Assembly: GCA_947456845.1 (NCBI GenBank)
Contig: CANGUJ010000086.1
Coordinates: 1-11,272 of the forward strand
DNA from: Burkholderiales bacterium
GTDB taxonomy: Bacteria > Pseudomonadota > Gammaproteobacteria > Burkholderiales > JAEUOS01
DNA length: 11,272 nt
Reading direction: 5' to 3'
In this document: positions 1 through 6,295 of the stretch, one piece after another
How the letters are laid out: each line of letters starts with the position of its first letter
Position numbering within the stretch: the stretch's first letter is position 1
Made by a program: the position numbers and the translations under genes
Notes under the pieces: generated by a model
Seen by the model: only the letters and a program-made list of their open reading frames with translations
Told to the model about the DNA's origin: nothing
Databases searched by the model: none

Positions 1-567
1 GGCCGGGTGGTGTTCTACTTCTGCGTGCTGATGCTGCTGCTGTTCTCCAAGAACGTCTACAGCGCCAGCCTCACCTCCTACTTCACCTTCTACCTGATCG
101 AGCGCTTCCACATTCCGGTGCAGGCGGCGCAGGTGCAGCTGTTCATCTTCATGGCGGCGATTGCCGCCGGCACGCTGATCGGCGGCGCGCTTACCGACCG
201 CATCGGCCGGCGCCCGATGATCTGGATCTCCATCCTGGGCGCCCTGCCCTTCACCCTCGCATTGCCTTTCGCCAACCTGTTCTGGACGGCGGTGCTGACC
301 ATCATCATCGGCATCCTGATGGCCTCGGCGTTTCCGGCCATCCTGGTCTATGCGCATGAATTGCTGCCGGGGCGCATCGGCCTGGTGTCGGGCATCTTCT
401 TCGGTGTCGCGTTCGGACTGGGCGGGCTGGGCGCCGCGGCGATGGGGCATGTTGCCGACCTGCGCGGCATTGCCTTCGTGTACCAGCTTTGTTCCTACCT
501 GCCGGCGATCGGCCTGGTCGCCTGGTTCCTGCCGGACCTCTCGCGCCAGGCACCGGCGCGCACCTGA
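1..567 (+). CDS. fsr: MFS exporter, fosmidomycin-resistance (Fsr) type, 3' part
   Basis: The frame is open from the first base, so the gene enters from the left and only its last 188 or so residues are seen. The fragment is very hydrophobic, with about five membrane segments. Between two of them lies the MFS loop signature GGALTDRIGRRP (about nt 181-216). Several stretches match my memory of E. coli Fsr closely: a Tyr/Phe-rich SYFTFYLI segment, SILGALPFTLALP, AILVYAHELLPGRIGLVSG, a Gly-rich GLGGLGAAAMG and the ending WFLPDL. Fsr is an inner-membrane drug/proton antiporter that exports fosmidomycin. The real substrate here is unknown, and export of a pathway metabolite is possible. The N-terminal half is outside the window. 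A 66-bp gap with a hairpin separates it from the next gene, so it may be a separate transcription unit. Confidence 0.85.
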   Translation, partial: GRVVFYFCVLMLLLFSKNVYSASLTSYFTFYLIERFHIPVQAAQVQLFIFMAAIAAGTLIGGALTDRIGRRPMIWISILGALPFTLALPFANLFWTAVLTIIIGILMASAFPAILVYAHELLPGRIGLVSGIFFGVAFGLGGLGAAAMGHVADLRGIAFVYQLCSYLPAIGLVAWFLPDLSRQAPART

Positions 568-598
568 TCGCGGCAGCCGAAGAATCCACCGAACCTGC

Positions 599-617
599 GG
601 CCGTCCGCGTGGCGGCC
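599..617 (+). other. GC-rich hairpin between fsr-like and udh-like genes
   Basis: Bases 599-605 can pair with 611-617 (seven pairs including one G-T wobble) around a five-base loop. The hairpin follows the exporter stop codon and ends just before the ribosome-binding site of the next gene (622-629). No T-tract follows, so it is not a standard intrinsic terminator. It could be a weak terminator, an mRNA structure or a chance GC-rich fold. Confidence 0.3.
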
Positions 618-633
618 CGACAAAGGGAGTCCC

Positions 634-1449
634 ATGCAAGCAAGACGAATCCTCATCACCGGCGCGGCCGGGCAGATCGGCGCGGCATTGCGGCGCGGCC
701 TGAAGGGCGTCTACCCGCTGCTGCGCCTGGCCGACCTCGCCCCGCTGGGCGACGCCGACGCCGGCGAGGAACTGTGCCGATACGACCTGCGCGACATCGA
801 GGCGCTTGAAAAAAGCATGGTCGGCATCGACTGCGTGGTGCATCTGGGCGGGGTTTCCGTGGAAGACAGCTGGGAGAAGGTGCTGCCGGCCAATATCGAG
901 GGTTGCTACAACGTCTTCGAGGCCGCGCGCCGCCAAGGCGTCAAGCGCGTGGTGTTCGCGAGTTCCAACCATGCGATCGGCTTTCACCGCCGCGAGAGAT
1001 TCATCGACGACACTGTGGTGCCGCGGCCGGATTCGCGCTACGGCATCTCCAAGGTGTTCGGCGAAGCCGTCGGCCGCATGTATGCGGACAAGCACGGGCT
1101 GTCGGTGGCGTGCCTGCGCATCGGCACCTTCCGCCACCCCGACCGGCCGGATGAGGTGCGGCAGTTGAACTCGTGGATCAGCCACCGCGACATGGTGCAG
1201 TTGACGCGCCGCTGCATCGACCATCCCGACTACCATTTCATCGTCGTCTACGGCGTATCGAACAATCTGCGCAGCCGCTGGGACAATAGCAACGTGAAGT
1301 TCCTCGGTTACCGACCCGAGGACGACTCCGAGGTGTACGCGGCCGAGATCCTTGCGCGCGGCGTCAAGGAAAACGAGATCGCCGCGCAGTTCCACGGCGG
1401 CTTCTATTGCCCGATCGAGTTCTCGGGCGATACCGGCAGGATCGATTGA
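634..1449 (+). CDS. udh: Uronate dehydrogenase-like NAD-dependent SDR
   Basis: This 271-residue extended short-chain dehydrogenase has a Rossmann fold with the GAAGQIG nucleotide motif at residues 10-16, an acidic residue (D34) after strand 2 that favours NAD, an SSNH motif at 110-113 and the catalytic pair Y136/K140 (YGISK). Length and block order fit uronate dehydrogenase (EC 1.1.1.203). The LADL-PL stretch near 32-38, HLGG(V/I)SVE at 70-77, SSNHAIG and the WDNS--FLGY region near 255-265 are typical of Udh. That enzyme oxidises D-galacturonate or D-glucuronate to the aldarolactone in the cytoplasm. The ATG is supported by AAAGGGAG four bases upstream. The stop overlaps the start of the CoA-transferase gene. 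No lactonase, aldarate dehydratase or uronate transporter is nearby, so a different substrate is possible. Confidence 0.8.
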   Translation: MQARRILITGAAGQIGAALRRGLKGVYPLLRLADLAPLGDADAGEELCRYDLRDIEALEKSMVGIDCVVHLGGVSVEDSWEKVLPANIEGCYNVFEAARRQGVKRVVFASSNHAIGFHRRERFIDDTVVPRPDSRYGISKVFGEAVGRMYADKHGLSVACLRIGTFRHPDRPDEVRQLNSWISHRDMVQLTRRCIDHPDYHFIVVYGVSNNLRSRWDNSNVKFLGYRPEDDSEVYAAEILARGVKENEIAAQFHGGFYCPIEFSGDTGRID

Positions 1450-2624
1450 ACCCAACCGCCCGCAAGCCTTTCGCCGGGCTGCGCGTCCTCGACTTCACCA
1501 CCACCATCGCCGGTCCGCACTGCACGCGGCTCTTGGCTGACATGGGCGCCGAGGTGATCAAGATCGAGGCGCCGGAAGGCGACATGATGCGCAGCCGCCC
1601 GCCACTGCGCAACGGCGCCTCCAGCTATTTCGGCCAGCTCAACGCGGGCAAGAAAAGCGTGGTCATGGACCTGAAATCGGGCGCGGCGAACGCCGCGATC
1701 CATGCCCTGCTGGCCGGTACCGATATTCTGGTGGAAAACTTCCGGCCCGGCGTCATGCGGCGGCTCGGGCTCGATTACCCGGCGCTGGCCGCCGCCTACC
1801 CGCGCCTGATCTATTGCGCCATTTCCGGTTATGGCCAGACCGGGCCTTCGTCGCAACTGCCGGCCTACGCGCCGGTGGTGCATGCCGCCTCCGGCTTCGA
1901 CCTTGCCCATCTGGGCTACCAGGAGGGACGCACGCGACCCGACTATTGCGGTCTGTTCATCGCCGATGTGGCCGTCGGCACCTATGCCTTCGGCGCCATC
2001 GGCGCGGCCCTGCACCAGCGCCATGCCGACGGGCGCGGCCAGTGCGTGGACTTGTCCATGCTTGAAACCATGCTCGGCTTCACGCTCACCGAACTGCAGT
2101 ATGCGCAGTTCGAGGTGCCGCCGCCGGGCCGCCCGATCTACGGGCCGCTGGCCTGCGCCGACGGCTACCTGAACGTCGCGGTCGCGAGCGAGAAGAGCTT
2201 CCAGGGCTTCGCCCGGGCGGCGGGCCACCCGGAATGGGTGCACGACCCACGCTTTGAGAGATATACCGACCGGCGCCGCCACTGGGGCGAACTGATGGAC
2301 CTGGCCGAGGGCTGGTCACGCACGCTGTCCAAGGCGCAATGCCGGGCAGTCTTCGACCGCTGCGGCGTACCCTGCTCGCCTTACCGGACGGTCGCTGAAG
2401 CAATGGCAGACCCGCAGATCGCGCACCGCGATGCCCTGGCCGAAGTGAACGACGCAGGCGGCCGCTTCCAGGTCCTCAACCCGCCGTTCCGCCTTTCCAA
2501 CGCCGCGACCGGCGCCGGAAACCACAGCCCGGCGCTGGGGGAACACACGGTCGAAGTCCTGCGTGGCGCCGGGCTTTCGATGGCCGAGATCGCGGCCTGC
2601 GCCGCCGGCAGCGCAGCCATTTAG
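1446..2624 (+). CDS. Class III CoA-transferase, CaiB/BaiF family
   Basis: A 392-residue protein with the family opening PFAGLRVLDFTT-IAGP, then LADMGAEVIKIE, a GKKSV--DL stretch, ENFRPG, SGYGQTGP and GRGQ-VDLSMLE. Members move CoA from a CoA thioester to a free carboxylic acid through an enzyme-bound aspartyl intermediate. D174 (IADVAVGTYA) sits where formyl-CoA transferase has its catalytic Asp169. I chose TTG at 1446 because it places the conserved opening near the N-terminus, has GGCAGGA just upstream and overlaps the udh-like stop by four bases, which implies translational coupling. An earlier in-frame TTG at 1407 would add 13 unconserved residues. The acid and CoA donor cannot be read from sequence. 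It may activate the SDR product or an acid from the neighbouring catabolic genes. Confidence 0.88.
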   Translation: MNPTARKPFAGLRVLDFTTTIAGPHCTRLLADMGAEVIKIEAPEGDMMRSRPPLRNGASSYFGQLNAGKKSVVMDLKSGAANAAIHALLAGTDILVENFRPGVMRRLGLDYPALAAAYPRLIYCAISGYGQTGPSSQLPAYAPVVHAASGFDLAHLGYQEGRTRPDYCGLFIADVAVGTYAFGAIGAALHQRHADGRGQCVDLSMLETMLGFTLTELQYAQFEVPPPGRPIYGPLACADGYLNVAVASEKSFQGFARAAGHPEWVHDPRFERYTDRRRHWGELMDLAEGWSRTLSKAQCRAVFDRCGVPCSPYRTVAEAMADPQIAHRDALAEVNDAGGRFQVLNPPFRLSNAATGAGNHSPALGEHTVEVLRGAGLSMAEIAACAAGSAAI

Positions 2625-2663
2625 GAACGCTTCGCCGCGCAGACCGGCACGCAACCTGGGTGG

Positions 2664-2683
2664 AAAAGGCGTGCTGTGCGCCT
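2664..2683 (-). terminator. Weak intrinsic-terminator-like hairpin after the second cupin gene
   Basis: Read on the minus strand, AGGCG (from base 2683) pairs with CGCCT across a seven-base loop and is followed directly by a run of four T. The stem begins inside the stop codon of the cupin gene. The site lies in the 57-bp space between convergent genes ending at 2624 and 2682, where a terminator is expected. The five-pair stem and short T-run make it weak. Confidence 0.35.
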
Positions 2684-3122
2684 ACTTGTCGGTGCGCTCT
2701 TCCTCGACCGCCTTGCGCGCCTTCATGTTGAAGCGGCCGTCATAGATCGGCCGACCACCGGTCGACGGCCCCTGGTACTGCACGAACACCATCTGCCCGC
2801 CGGTTTCGGTGAAGAGTTCTTCCTCGTAGTGTGGGTCGGAATAGCAGAACATCGTGCCCGGGCCGTGGGTCTTGCCGCCGATCACGAAGGTGCCCTCGAT
2901 GATGTACCAGACCTGAGCGAAGTCGTGCTTGTGGAAGGGGTGGCGCGAGCCCGGTTCGTAACGCACGATGCCGGCGTTGGGCTCGGTGGGATTTTCCGGG
3001 CGCGGATGGAACATCATCTTGCCGGTTTGCCCGGGCCAGCGGATGGTTTCCCATTCGTGTTCGTCGACATGGGTCACACGCGGCGGCTGGTGCGCCAGTT
3101 GGGTGGTAGCAATGTCGTTCAT
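2682..3122 (-). CDS. Cupin-domain protein with Gln at the metal-Glu position
   Basis: A 146-residue single-domain cupin, the last gene of the minus-strand cluster. Motif 1 reads G58-x5-H64-K-H66-x3-Q70-x6-G77, so glutamine replaces the usual metal-binding glutamate. Motif 2 is degenerate around P88-G89, and H98 is the likely third histidine. It could bind metal through three histidines, as a dioxygenase, isomerase or decarboxylase, or bind a small molecule without catalysis. The start is well fixed: ATG at 3122 has a full-length Shine-Dalgarno (TAAGGAGG, 3128-3135) five bases upstream, the best in the window. Longer in-frame starts up to 3311 would overlap the upstream gene. It lies 50 bp after the flavin oxidoreductase gene and is probably cotranscribed with it. 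Exact function is not recognised. Confidence 0.85.
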   Translation of the reverse strand: MNDIATTQLAHQPPRVTHVDEHEWETIRWPGQTGKMMFHPRPENPTEPNAGIVRYEPGSRHPFHKHDFAQVWYIIEGTFVIGGKTHGPGTMFCYSDPHYEEELFTETGGQMVFVQYQGPSTGGRPIYDGRFNMKARKAVEEERTDK

Positions 3123-3127
3123 GGATG

Positions 3128-3135
3128 CCTCCTTA
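3128..3135 (-). promoter_or_regulatory. Consensus ribosome-binding site for the second cupin
   Basis: The minus strand reads TAAGGAGG, then CATCC, then ATG. This near-perfect match to the anti-Shine-Dalgarno decides the start at 3122 and predicts strong translation compared with its neighbours. Confidence 0.85.
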
Positions 3136-3172
3136 GCGGGTGGAGAAAATATCCTGCAATACGCCGCCGGCC

Positions 3173-4648
3173 CTAGGCCAACTTGGCCGCCTTCTTGATC
3201 TGCGTGAGCTTGACCATCTGCGGCGACTTCTTGTAGTGCGCGTCGAGCGGGTAACAGCCTGACACCATGCCGTTGCGCGGGCCGGTGGTGCAGTCGCTGA
3301 AAGTGCGGCACAGGCGCTTCCTCTGCATGGGCCGGCCGGCCAGCACGTCGGCGGGGAGGTCAGGATAGGCCAGCACCATGCGGCCCAGGCCCACCATGTC
3401 GGTCCAGCCTTCGCGCACCACCGCCTGCGCGACGTTGGGCAGGAATTCCTGCAGGTAGGTGTAGCCGCTGCCCATGAAGGCCAGGTCCGGGAACGCGCGC
3501 TTCAAGTCACGCACGGTCTCAAGATGGCGCATCACGCCGATCAGCGGATCCTCGGGAGGCTGGTAGCCGTCCGAAGGCGGATACAGCGCCGGTCGGGTGA
3601 CATGCGGGTTGTAGTAGGGGCTGCCGAGCGTGATGTTGACGAGTTTGATGCCGAGGCTTCGCACCACTTCAAGGAAGGCACGCGTCTCGGCGAGGTCCGC
3701 CCCCACGGGCGCGTTCTGGTCGGTACCAAAGCCGAACTGGTAAGGCAGCAATTGCGCGTAATCGTCCGGGACGCCGGCGCCGAGTTCGTCGGGCACATCG
3801 TGGTTGGGGTCTGGCTTGAAGGGCACGAAATCCAGTGCGGAGAGGCGCACACCCATCTCCATGTCCGGCACCTCGGCACGAATGCCGGCCACCAGGTTAC
3901 GCAGGAAGCGCGTGCGATTTTCCAGCGAGCCGCCGAATTCGCCCGGACGGCTGCGCGCGGAGAGGAACTCGTGGCCCAGGTAACCGTGGCAATGCTTAAG
4001 GTCCACGAACTGGTAGCCGCAATCCCAGGCTCGCCTGGCCGCGACCACGTAGTCATCGATCAGCGCGTGGATCTCGCCGTCGGTGAACACATGCACGTCG
4101 GGCTTCAAGTGGAACTTGCGGTCGAGGATGGGATGCCGGTACAGGATGGAAGGCTCCATGCGGCCGTGATCGTTGGGCTTGCAGAAGCGCCCGGAGTGGG
4201 TCAGTTGCAGGCCGATCACCAGGCCACGGTCATCGCCCATGGCCTCGCGATGCGCCGCCACCAGCGTTTCGCGCAGGGCGGCGATGCTGGCCTGGTTGTC
4301 GGCCGTCATGGTCAGCTGGTTGGGATTGGCGCGGCCGTCGTGGCGTACCGCCACCGCCTCGCCGCCCCAGATCATCTTGGCGCCCGAGAGACCGAAGTTG
4401 CGCCAGCGGCGGATGGTGTTGGGCGAGGGCTTGCCGTCGAGTTCGCCGTCCCAGCCTTCCATGGGCTGGATGGCGAAGCGGTTGCCTATGGTGAAAGGCC
4501 CTACCTTGAGCTCCGCACCCAGGGGCGACGTCGGGCCGGAGCCGACGATGTCGTCGCAGGGCATGGCAAGACCCAGGCGCTGCAGGTTGTCGCGAAAACC
4601 CGCAGCGGTCTGCAGGGACTTGATCTTGACGAAATCACCGAACTTCAC
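3173..4648 (-). CDS. NADH:flavin oxidoreductase / old yellow enzyme family
   Basis: A 491-residue FMN-dependent TIM-barrel oxidoreductase. In order: an N-terminal extension (about 1-45), the first barrel strand with NRFAIQPMEG (56-65), GLQLTHSGR, the active-site block KHCHGYLGHEFLSA (K218, H219, H221, Y223) followed by GGSLENRTRF, and the FMN-phosphate block with GSGYTY and GLGRMVLAYPDLP. It should reduce activated C=C bonds (enoates, dienoyl compounds) with NAD(P)H in the cytoplasm. The C-terminal domain of 2,4-dienoyl-CoA reductase is absent, but the tail carries spaced cysteines (LCRTFSDC then GCYPLD). Start: GTG at 4648 has GGGAG nine bases upstream. A TTG at 4672 would add eight residues, so the start is uncertain. 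A promoter and palindrome lie just upstream. The substrate is unknown, possibly an unsaturated ring-cleavage product. Confidence 0.88.
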   Translation of the reverse strand: MKFGDFVKIKSLQTAAGFRDNLQRLGLAMPCDDIVGSGPTSPLGAELKVGPFTIGNRFAIQPMEGWDGELDGKPSPNTIRRWRNFGLSGAKMIWGGEAVAVRHDGRANPNQLTMTADNQASIAALRETLVAAHREAMGDDRGLVIGLQLTHSGRFCKPNDHGRMEPSILYRHPILDRKFHLKPDVHVFTDGEIHALIDDYVVAARRAWDCGYQFVDLKHCHGYLGHEFLSARSRPGEFGGSLENRTRFLRNLVAGIRAEVPDMEMGVRLSALDFVPFKPDPNHDVPDELGAGVPDDYAQLLPYQFGFGTDQNAPVGADLAETRAFLEVVRSLGIKLVNITLGSPYYNPHVTRPALYPPSDGYQPPEDPLIGVMRHLETVRDLKRAFPDLAFMGSGYTYLQEFLPNVAQAVVREGWTDMVGLGRMVLAYPDLPADVLAGRPMQRKRLCRTFSDCTTGPRNGMVSGCYPLDAHYKKSPQMVKLTQIKKAAKLA

Positions 4649-4689
4649 GGCATGGGGCTCCCGCGGCCGCAAGTGCTGCGACCCGCATC

Positions 4690-4709
4690 AATTAACGAAC
4701 TGGTTAATT
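4690..4709. promoter_or_regulatory. Perfect 7+7 palindromic operator candidate before the OYE gene
   Basis: AATTAAC and GTTAATT form a perfect inverted repeat around the six-base spacer GAACTG. This is an AT-rich island in otherwise GC-rich DNA. It covers the end of the predicted minus-strand -10 box and the predicted transcription start near 4700, a typical place for a repressor. Arm length and total span fit a dimeric helix-turn-helix regulator of MarR, TetR or LysR type; which one is not readable. The arms differ from those of the palindrome beside the GntR gene. Confidence 0.6.
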
Positions 4710-4735
4710 ATTGCCAAACCGATTGCCGGCGTCAA
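4707..4735 (-). promoter_or_regulatory. Sigma70 promoter for the OYE-cupin pair
   Basis: On the minus strand TTGACG (4735-4730) and AATAAT (4712-4707) are separated by exactly 17 bases. Each box matches the sigma70 consensus at five of six positions. The predicted start is near 4700, about 52 bases upstream of the GTG at 4648. This makes the OYE gene and the second cupin a separately controllable unit at the end of the apparent seven-gene operon. Confidence 0.65.
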
Positions 4736-4770
4736 TCCCGCGGCGCTGCATGTCGCCGCCGGTGCCGCTG

Positions 4771-5145
4771 CTAGAAGAACTTGTTGGGTTTCTGAAAGAT
4801 GCCCAGCAGCAGCGCGCCGTGGGGCGCGCTGGCAGTGTGCCGGCTGCCGGGCGGCCGGAACACGAAACTGCCGGCCTTGGCCTCGCCTTCATGGTCGACC
4901 AGGCTGCCCTCGAGCACCCAGGTCTGCTCGAGCTCCACATGCATATGGTCGGTCAGCACCGACCCGGGTGCCATGCGCGTCAACACGGTCTGCATGCCGG
5001 TCTCCGGGTCGTGCATCAGCGTCTTGTTCTCTACGCCGGGGAAGGGCGAGGGCACCCAGGGGATCGATTCCGGATCGACGTAGCGCGAGGATAGCGGGGC
5101 CAGTTTGTCCTGCCACGATTCAAGACCGGGGGTTTTGTGTGCCAT
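4771..5145 (-). CDS. ChrR-like cupin protein with complete cupin motifs
   Basis: A 124-residue single-domain cupin. Motif 1 is exact: G61-x5-H67-M-H69-x3-E73-x6-G80. Motif 2 is also exact through G92-x5-P98-x-G100-x2-H103. H67, H69, E73 and H103 are therefore the expected ligands for one metal ion (Fe, Mn, Zn or Ni). The fold resembles the cupin half of ChrR anti-sigma factors and small cupin dioxygenases, but the zinc-binding anti-sigma half is missing, so an enzymatic role is more likely. The ATG at 5145 has GGGAG eight bases upstream. It follows the Bug gene by 96 bp in the same direction and may be cotranscribed. The reaction is not recognised; oxidative C-C cleavage or handling of a ring-fission product would fit the neighbours. 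Confidence 0.87.
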   Translation of the reverse strand: MAHKTPGLESWQDKLAPLSSRYVDPESIPWVPSPFPGVENKTLMHDPETGMQTVLTRMAPGSVLTDHMHVELEQTWVLEGSLVDHEGEAKAGSFVFRPPGSRHTASAPHGALLLGIFQKPNKFF

Positions 5146-5241
5146 GCGGTTGTCTCCCTGCGGGTGGTGGGCTGGTTTTCAATTTCCCCCAGTGTAGGCC
5201 TGCCTGCGCTTGTATTCCAGCCCCCCCGCCAATGCGCCGCG

Positions 5242-6207
5242 CTACTCCGCCTTGGCGCCGGTTTCCTTGACGACCTTGGCCCATTTGTCGAGTTCGCGCT
5301 TGACCAGGGCGGCGAAAGCGTCGCCACGCAGGTTGCTGGCCTCGAAGCCGATGTTGCGCAGCTTTTCCCGCACGTCCGGCGCATTGCCGGCACGGTCAAG
5401 CTCCTCGCGCAGCCTGGCCACCACCGGCGCGGGCGTGCCCGCCGGCACCCAGATGCCGACCCAGGACTCGTCCTCGAATCCGGTGAAGCCGGCCTCGGCG
5501 ATGGTGGGCACCTCGGGAATGGCGGAATTGCGCTTGGCGCTGGTCACCGCCAGGCCGATCAGCTTGCCGGCCTTGATCTGCGGCACCGCCGGCGGCAAGG
5601 CAGTGGAGGCCACATCCACCTCGCCGGAAATCGCCGCGGCCATCACCGGCGGAATACCCTTGTAAGGCACATGCAGGATCTGGATTTTCGCCAGCGACTT
5701 GAACAGGTATTCGGCCGACAGCTGCGGCGTGGTGCCGAAACCGGGCGAGCCGTACTGCACCTTGCCGGTCCTGGCGCGCTCGACCACGTCCTTGAGCGAC
5801 TTGATGCCGGTGTTCGGGCTGGTGACGAGGATGTTGGGCGCGGTGGCCAGAAGCCCGATCGGGATGAAATCCTTCTCGGAGTCGTAACCATGCTGCGGGT
5901 ACAGCCACGGCGTGACGGCGAAGGCGGTGGACGACACGAGCACGTTGTAGCCGTCCGGCGGCGACTTGACCACCGCCTGGATGGAAATCAGCGCGCCGGC
6001 GCCCGCACGGTTGTCCACCACGATGGGCTGGCCCCAGTTCTCCTGGATCTTTTGCGCGAACAGGCGGCCGATCACGTCCTGCGGGCTGCCGGTGGACGCG
6101 GTGACGAACTTCACCGGTTTGGAGGGGTATGGCTGGGCCAGCGCCGGGCTGGCGAGAGAGACGACAGCGGCACCGATCAGCGCTGCCAGCAAACGGAATG
6201 GGTTCAT
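5242..6207 (-). CDS. Bug/TctC-family periplasmic solute-binding receptor
   Basis: A 321-residue protein with a classical signal peptide: N-P-F-R start, hydrophobic residues 5-19, and cleavage expected after A24 (SPALA-Q). The mature part begins with PYPSKPVKFV and carries the family signatures SPQDVIGR, VVDNRAGAGA, YGSPGFGTTPQLSAEYL, HVPYKG and GEVDV. Bug proteins bind small carboxylates in the periplasm, feed TctAB-type transporters or act as sensors, and are greatly expanded in Bordetella and relatives. No TctA/TctB membrane genes are in the window, so it would act as an orphan receptor or use a transporter elsewhere. The ATG at 6207 has GGAG nine bases upstream, and the signal peptide confirms it. 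The ligand is probably the aromatic or heteroaromatic acid degraded by the cluster, by context only. Confidence 0.93.
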   Translation of the reverse strand: MNPFRLLAALIGAAVVSLASPALAQPYPSKPVKFVTASTGSPQDVIGRLFAQKIQENWGQPIVVDNRAGAGALISIQAVVKSPPDGYNVLVSSTAFAVTPWLYPQHGYDSEKDFIPIGLLATAPNILVTSPNTGIKSLKDVVERARTGKVQYGSPGFGTTPQLSAEYLFKSLAKIQILHVPYKGIPPVMAAAISGEVDVASTALPPAVPQIKAGKLIGLAVTSAKRNSAIPEVPTIAEAGFTGFEDESWVGIWVPAGTPAPVVARLREELDRAGNAPDVREKLRNIGFEASNLRGDAFAALVKRELDKWAKVVKETGAKAE

Positions 6208-6295
6208 TGGGTTTATCTCCGCTTTTCGGCCCGGCGAACGTGCGCGCGCTCCGGTCGGGCTTGTAGGGGTATCTCGCGCATGAAGTGAAAAAAAT

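Noticed and set aside
1404..2282. A 292-codon minus-strand frame opposite the CoA-transferase gene
   Set aside because: It is antisense to a well-conserved CaiB-family protein and has the biased composition of a GC shadow frame.
3123..3311. Longer N-terminus for the second cupin
   Set aside because: It would overlap the 3' end of the OYE gene and adds residues without cupin similarity. The consensus ribosome-binding site fixes the start at 3122.
3524..4774. A 416-codon open frame on the plus strand opposite the OYE gene
   Set aside because: It is antisense to a gene with clear family motifs, has His/Val/Gly/Arg-biased composition typical of the shadow frame in GC-rich DNA, and shows no recognisable domain.
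5146..5241. Promoter or terminator in the 96-bp gap between the Bug and first cupin genes
   Set aside because: I found no -35/-10 pair at acceptable spacing and no stem with a T-run. The only oddity is a seven-C run at 5221-5227.
5137..6288. A 383-codon plus-strand frame opposite the Bug gene
   Set aside because: The opposite strand encodes a complete Bug protein with signal peptide. The shadow frame is Arg/Gly/His-rich without motifs.
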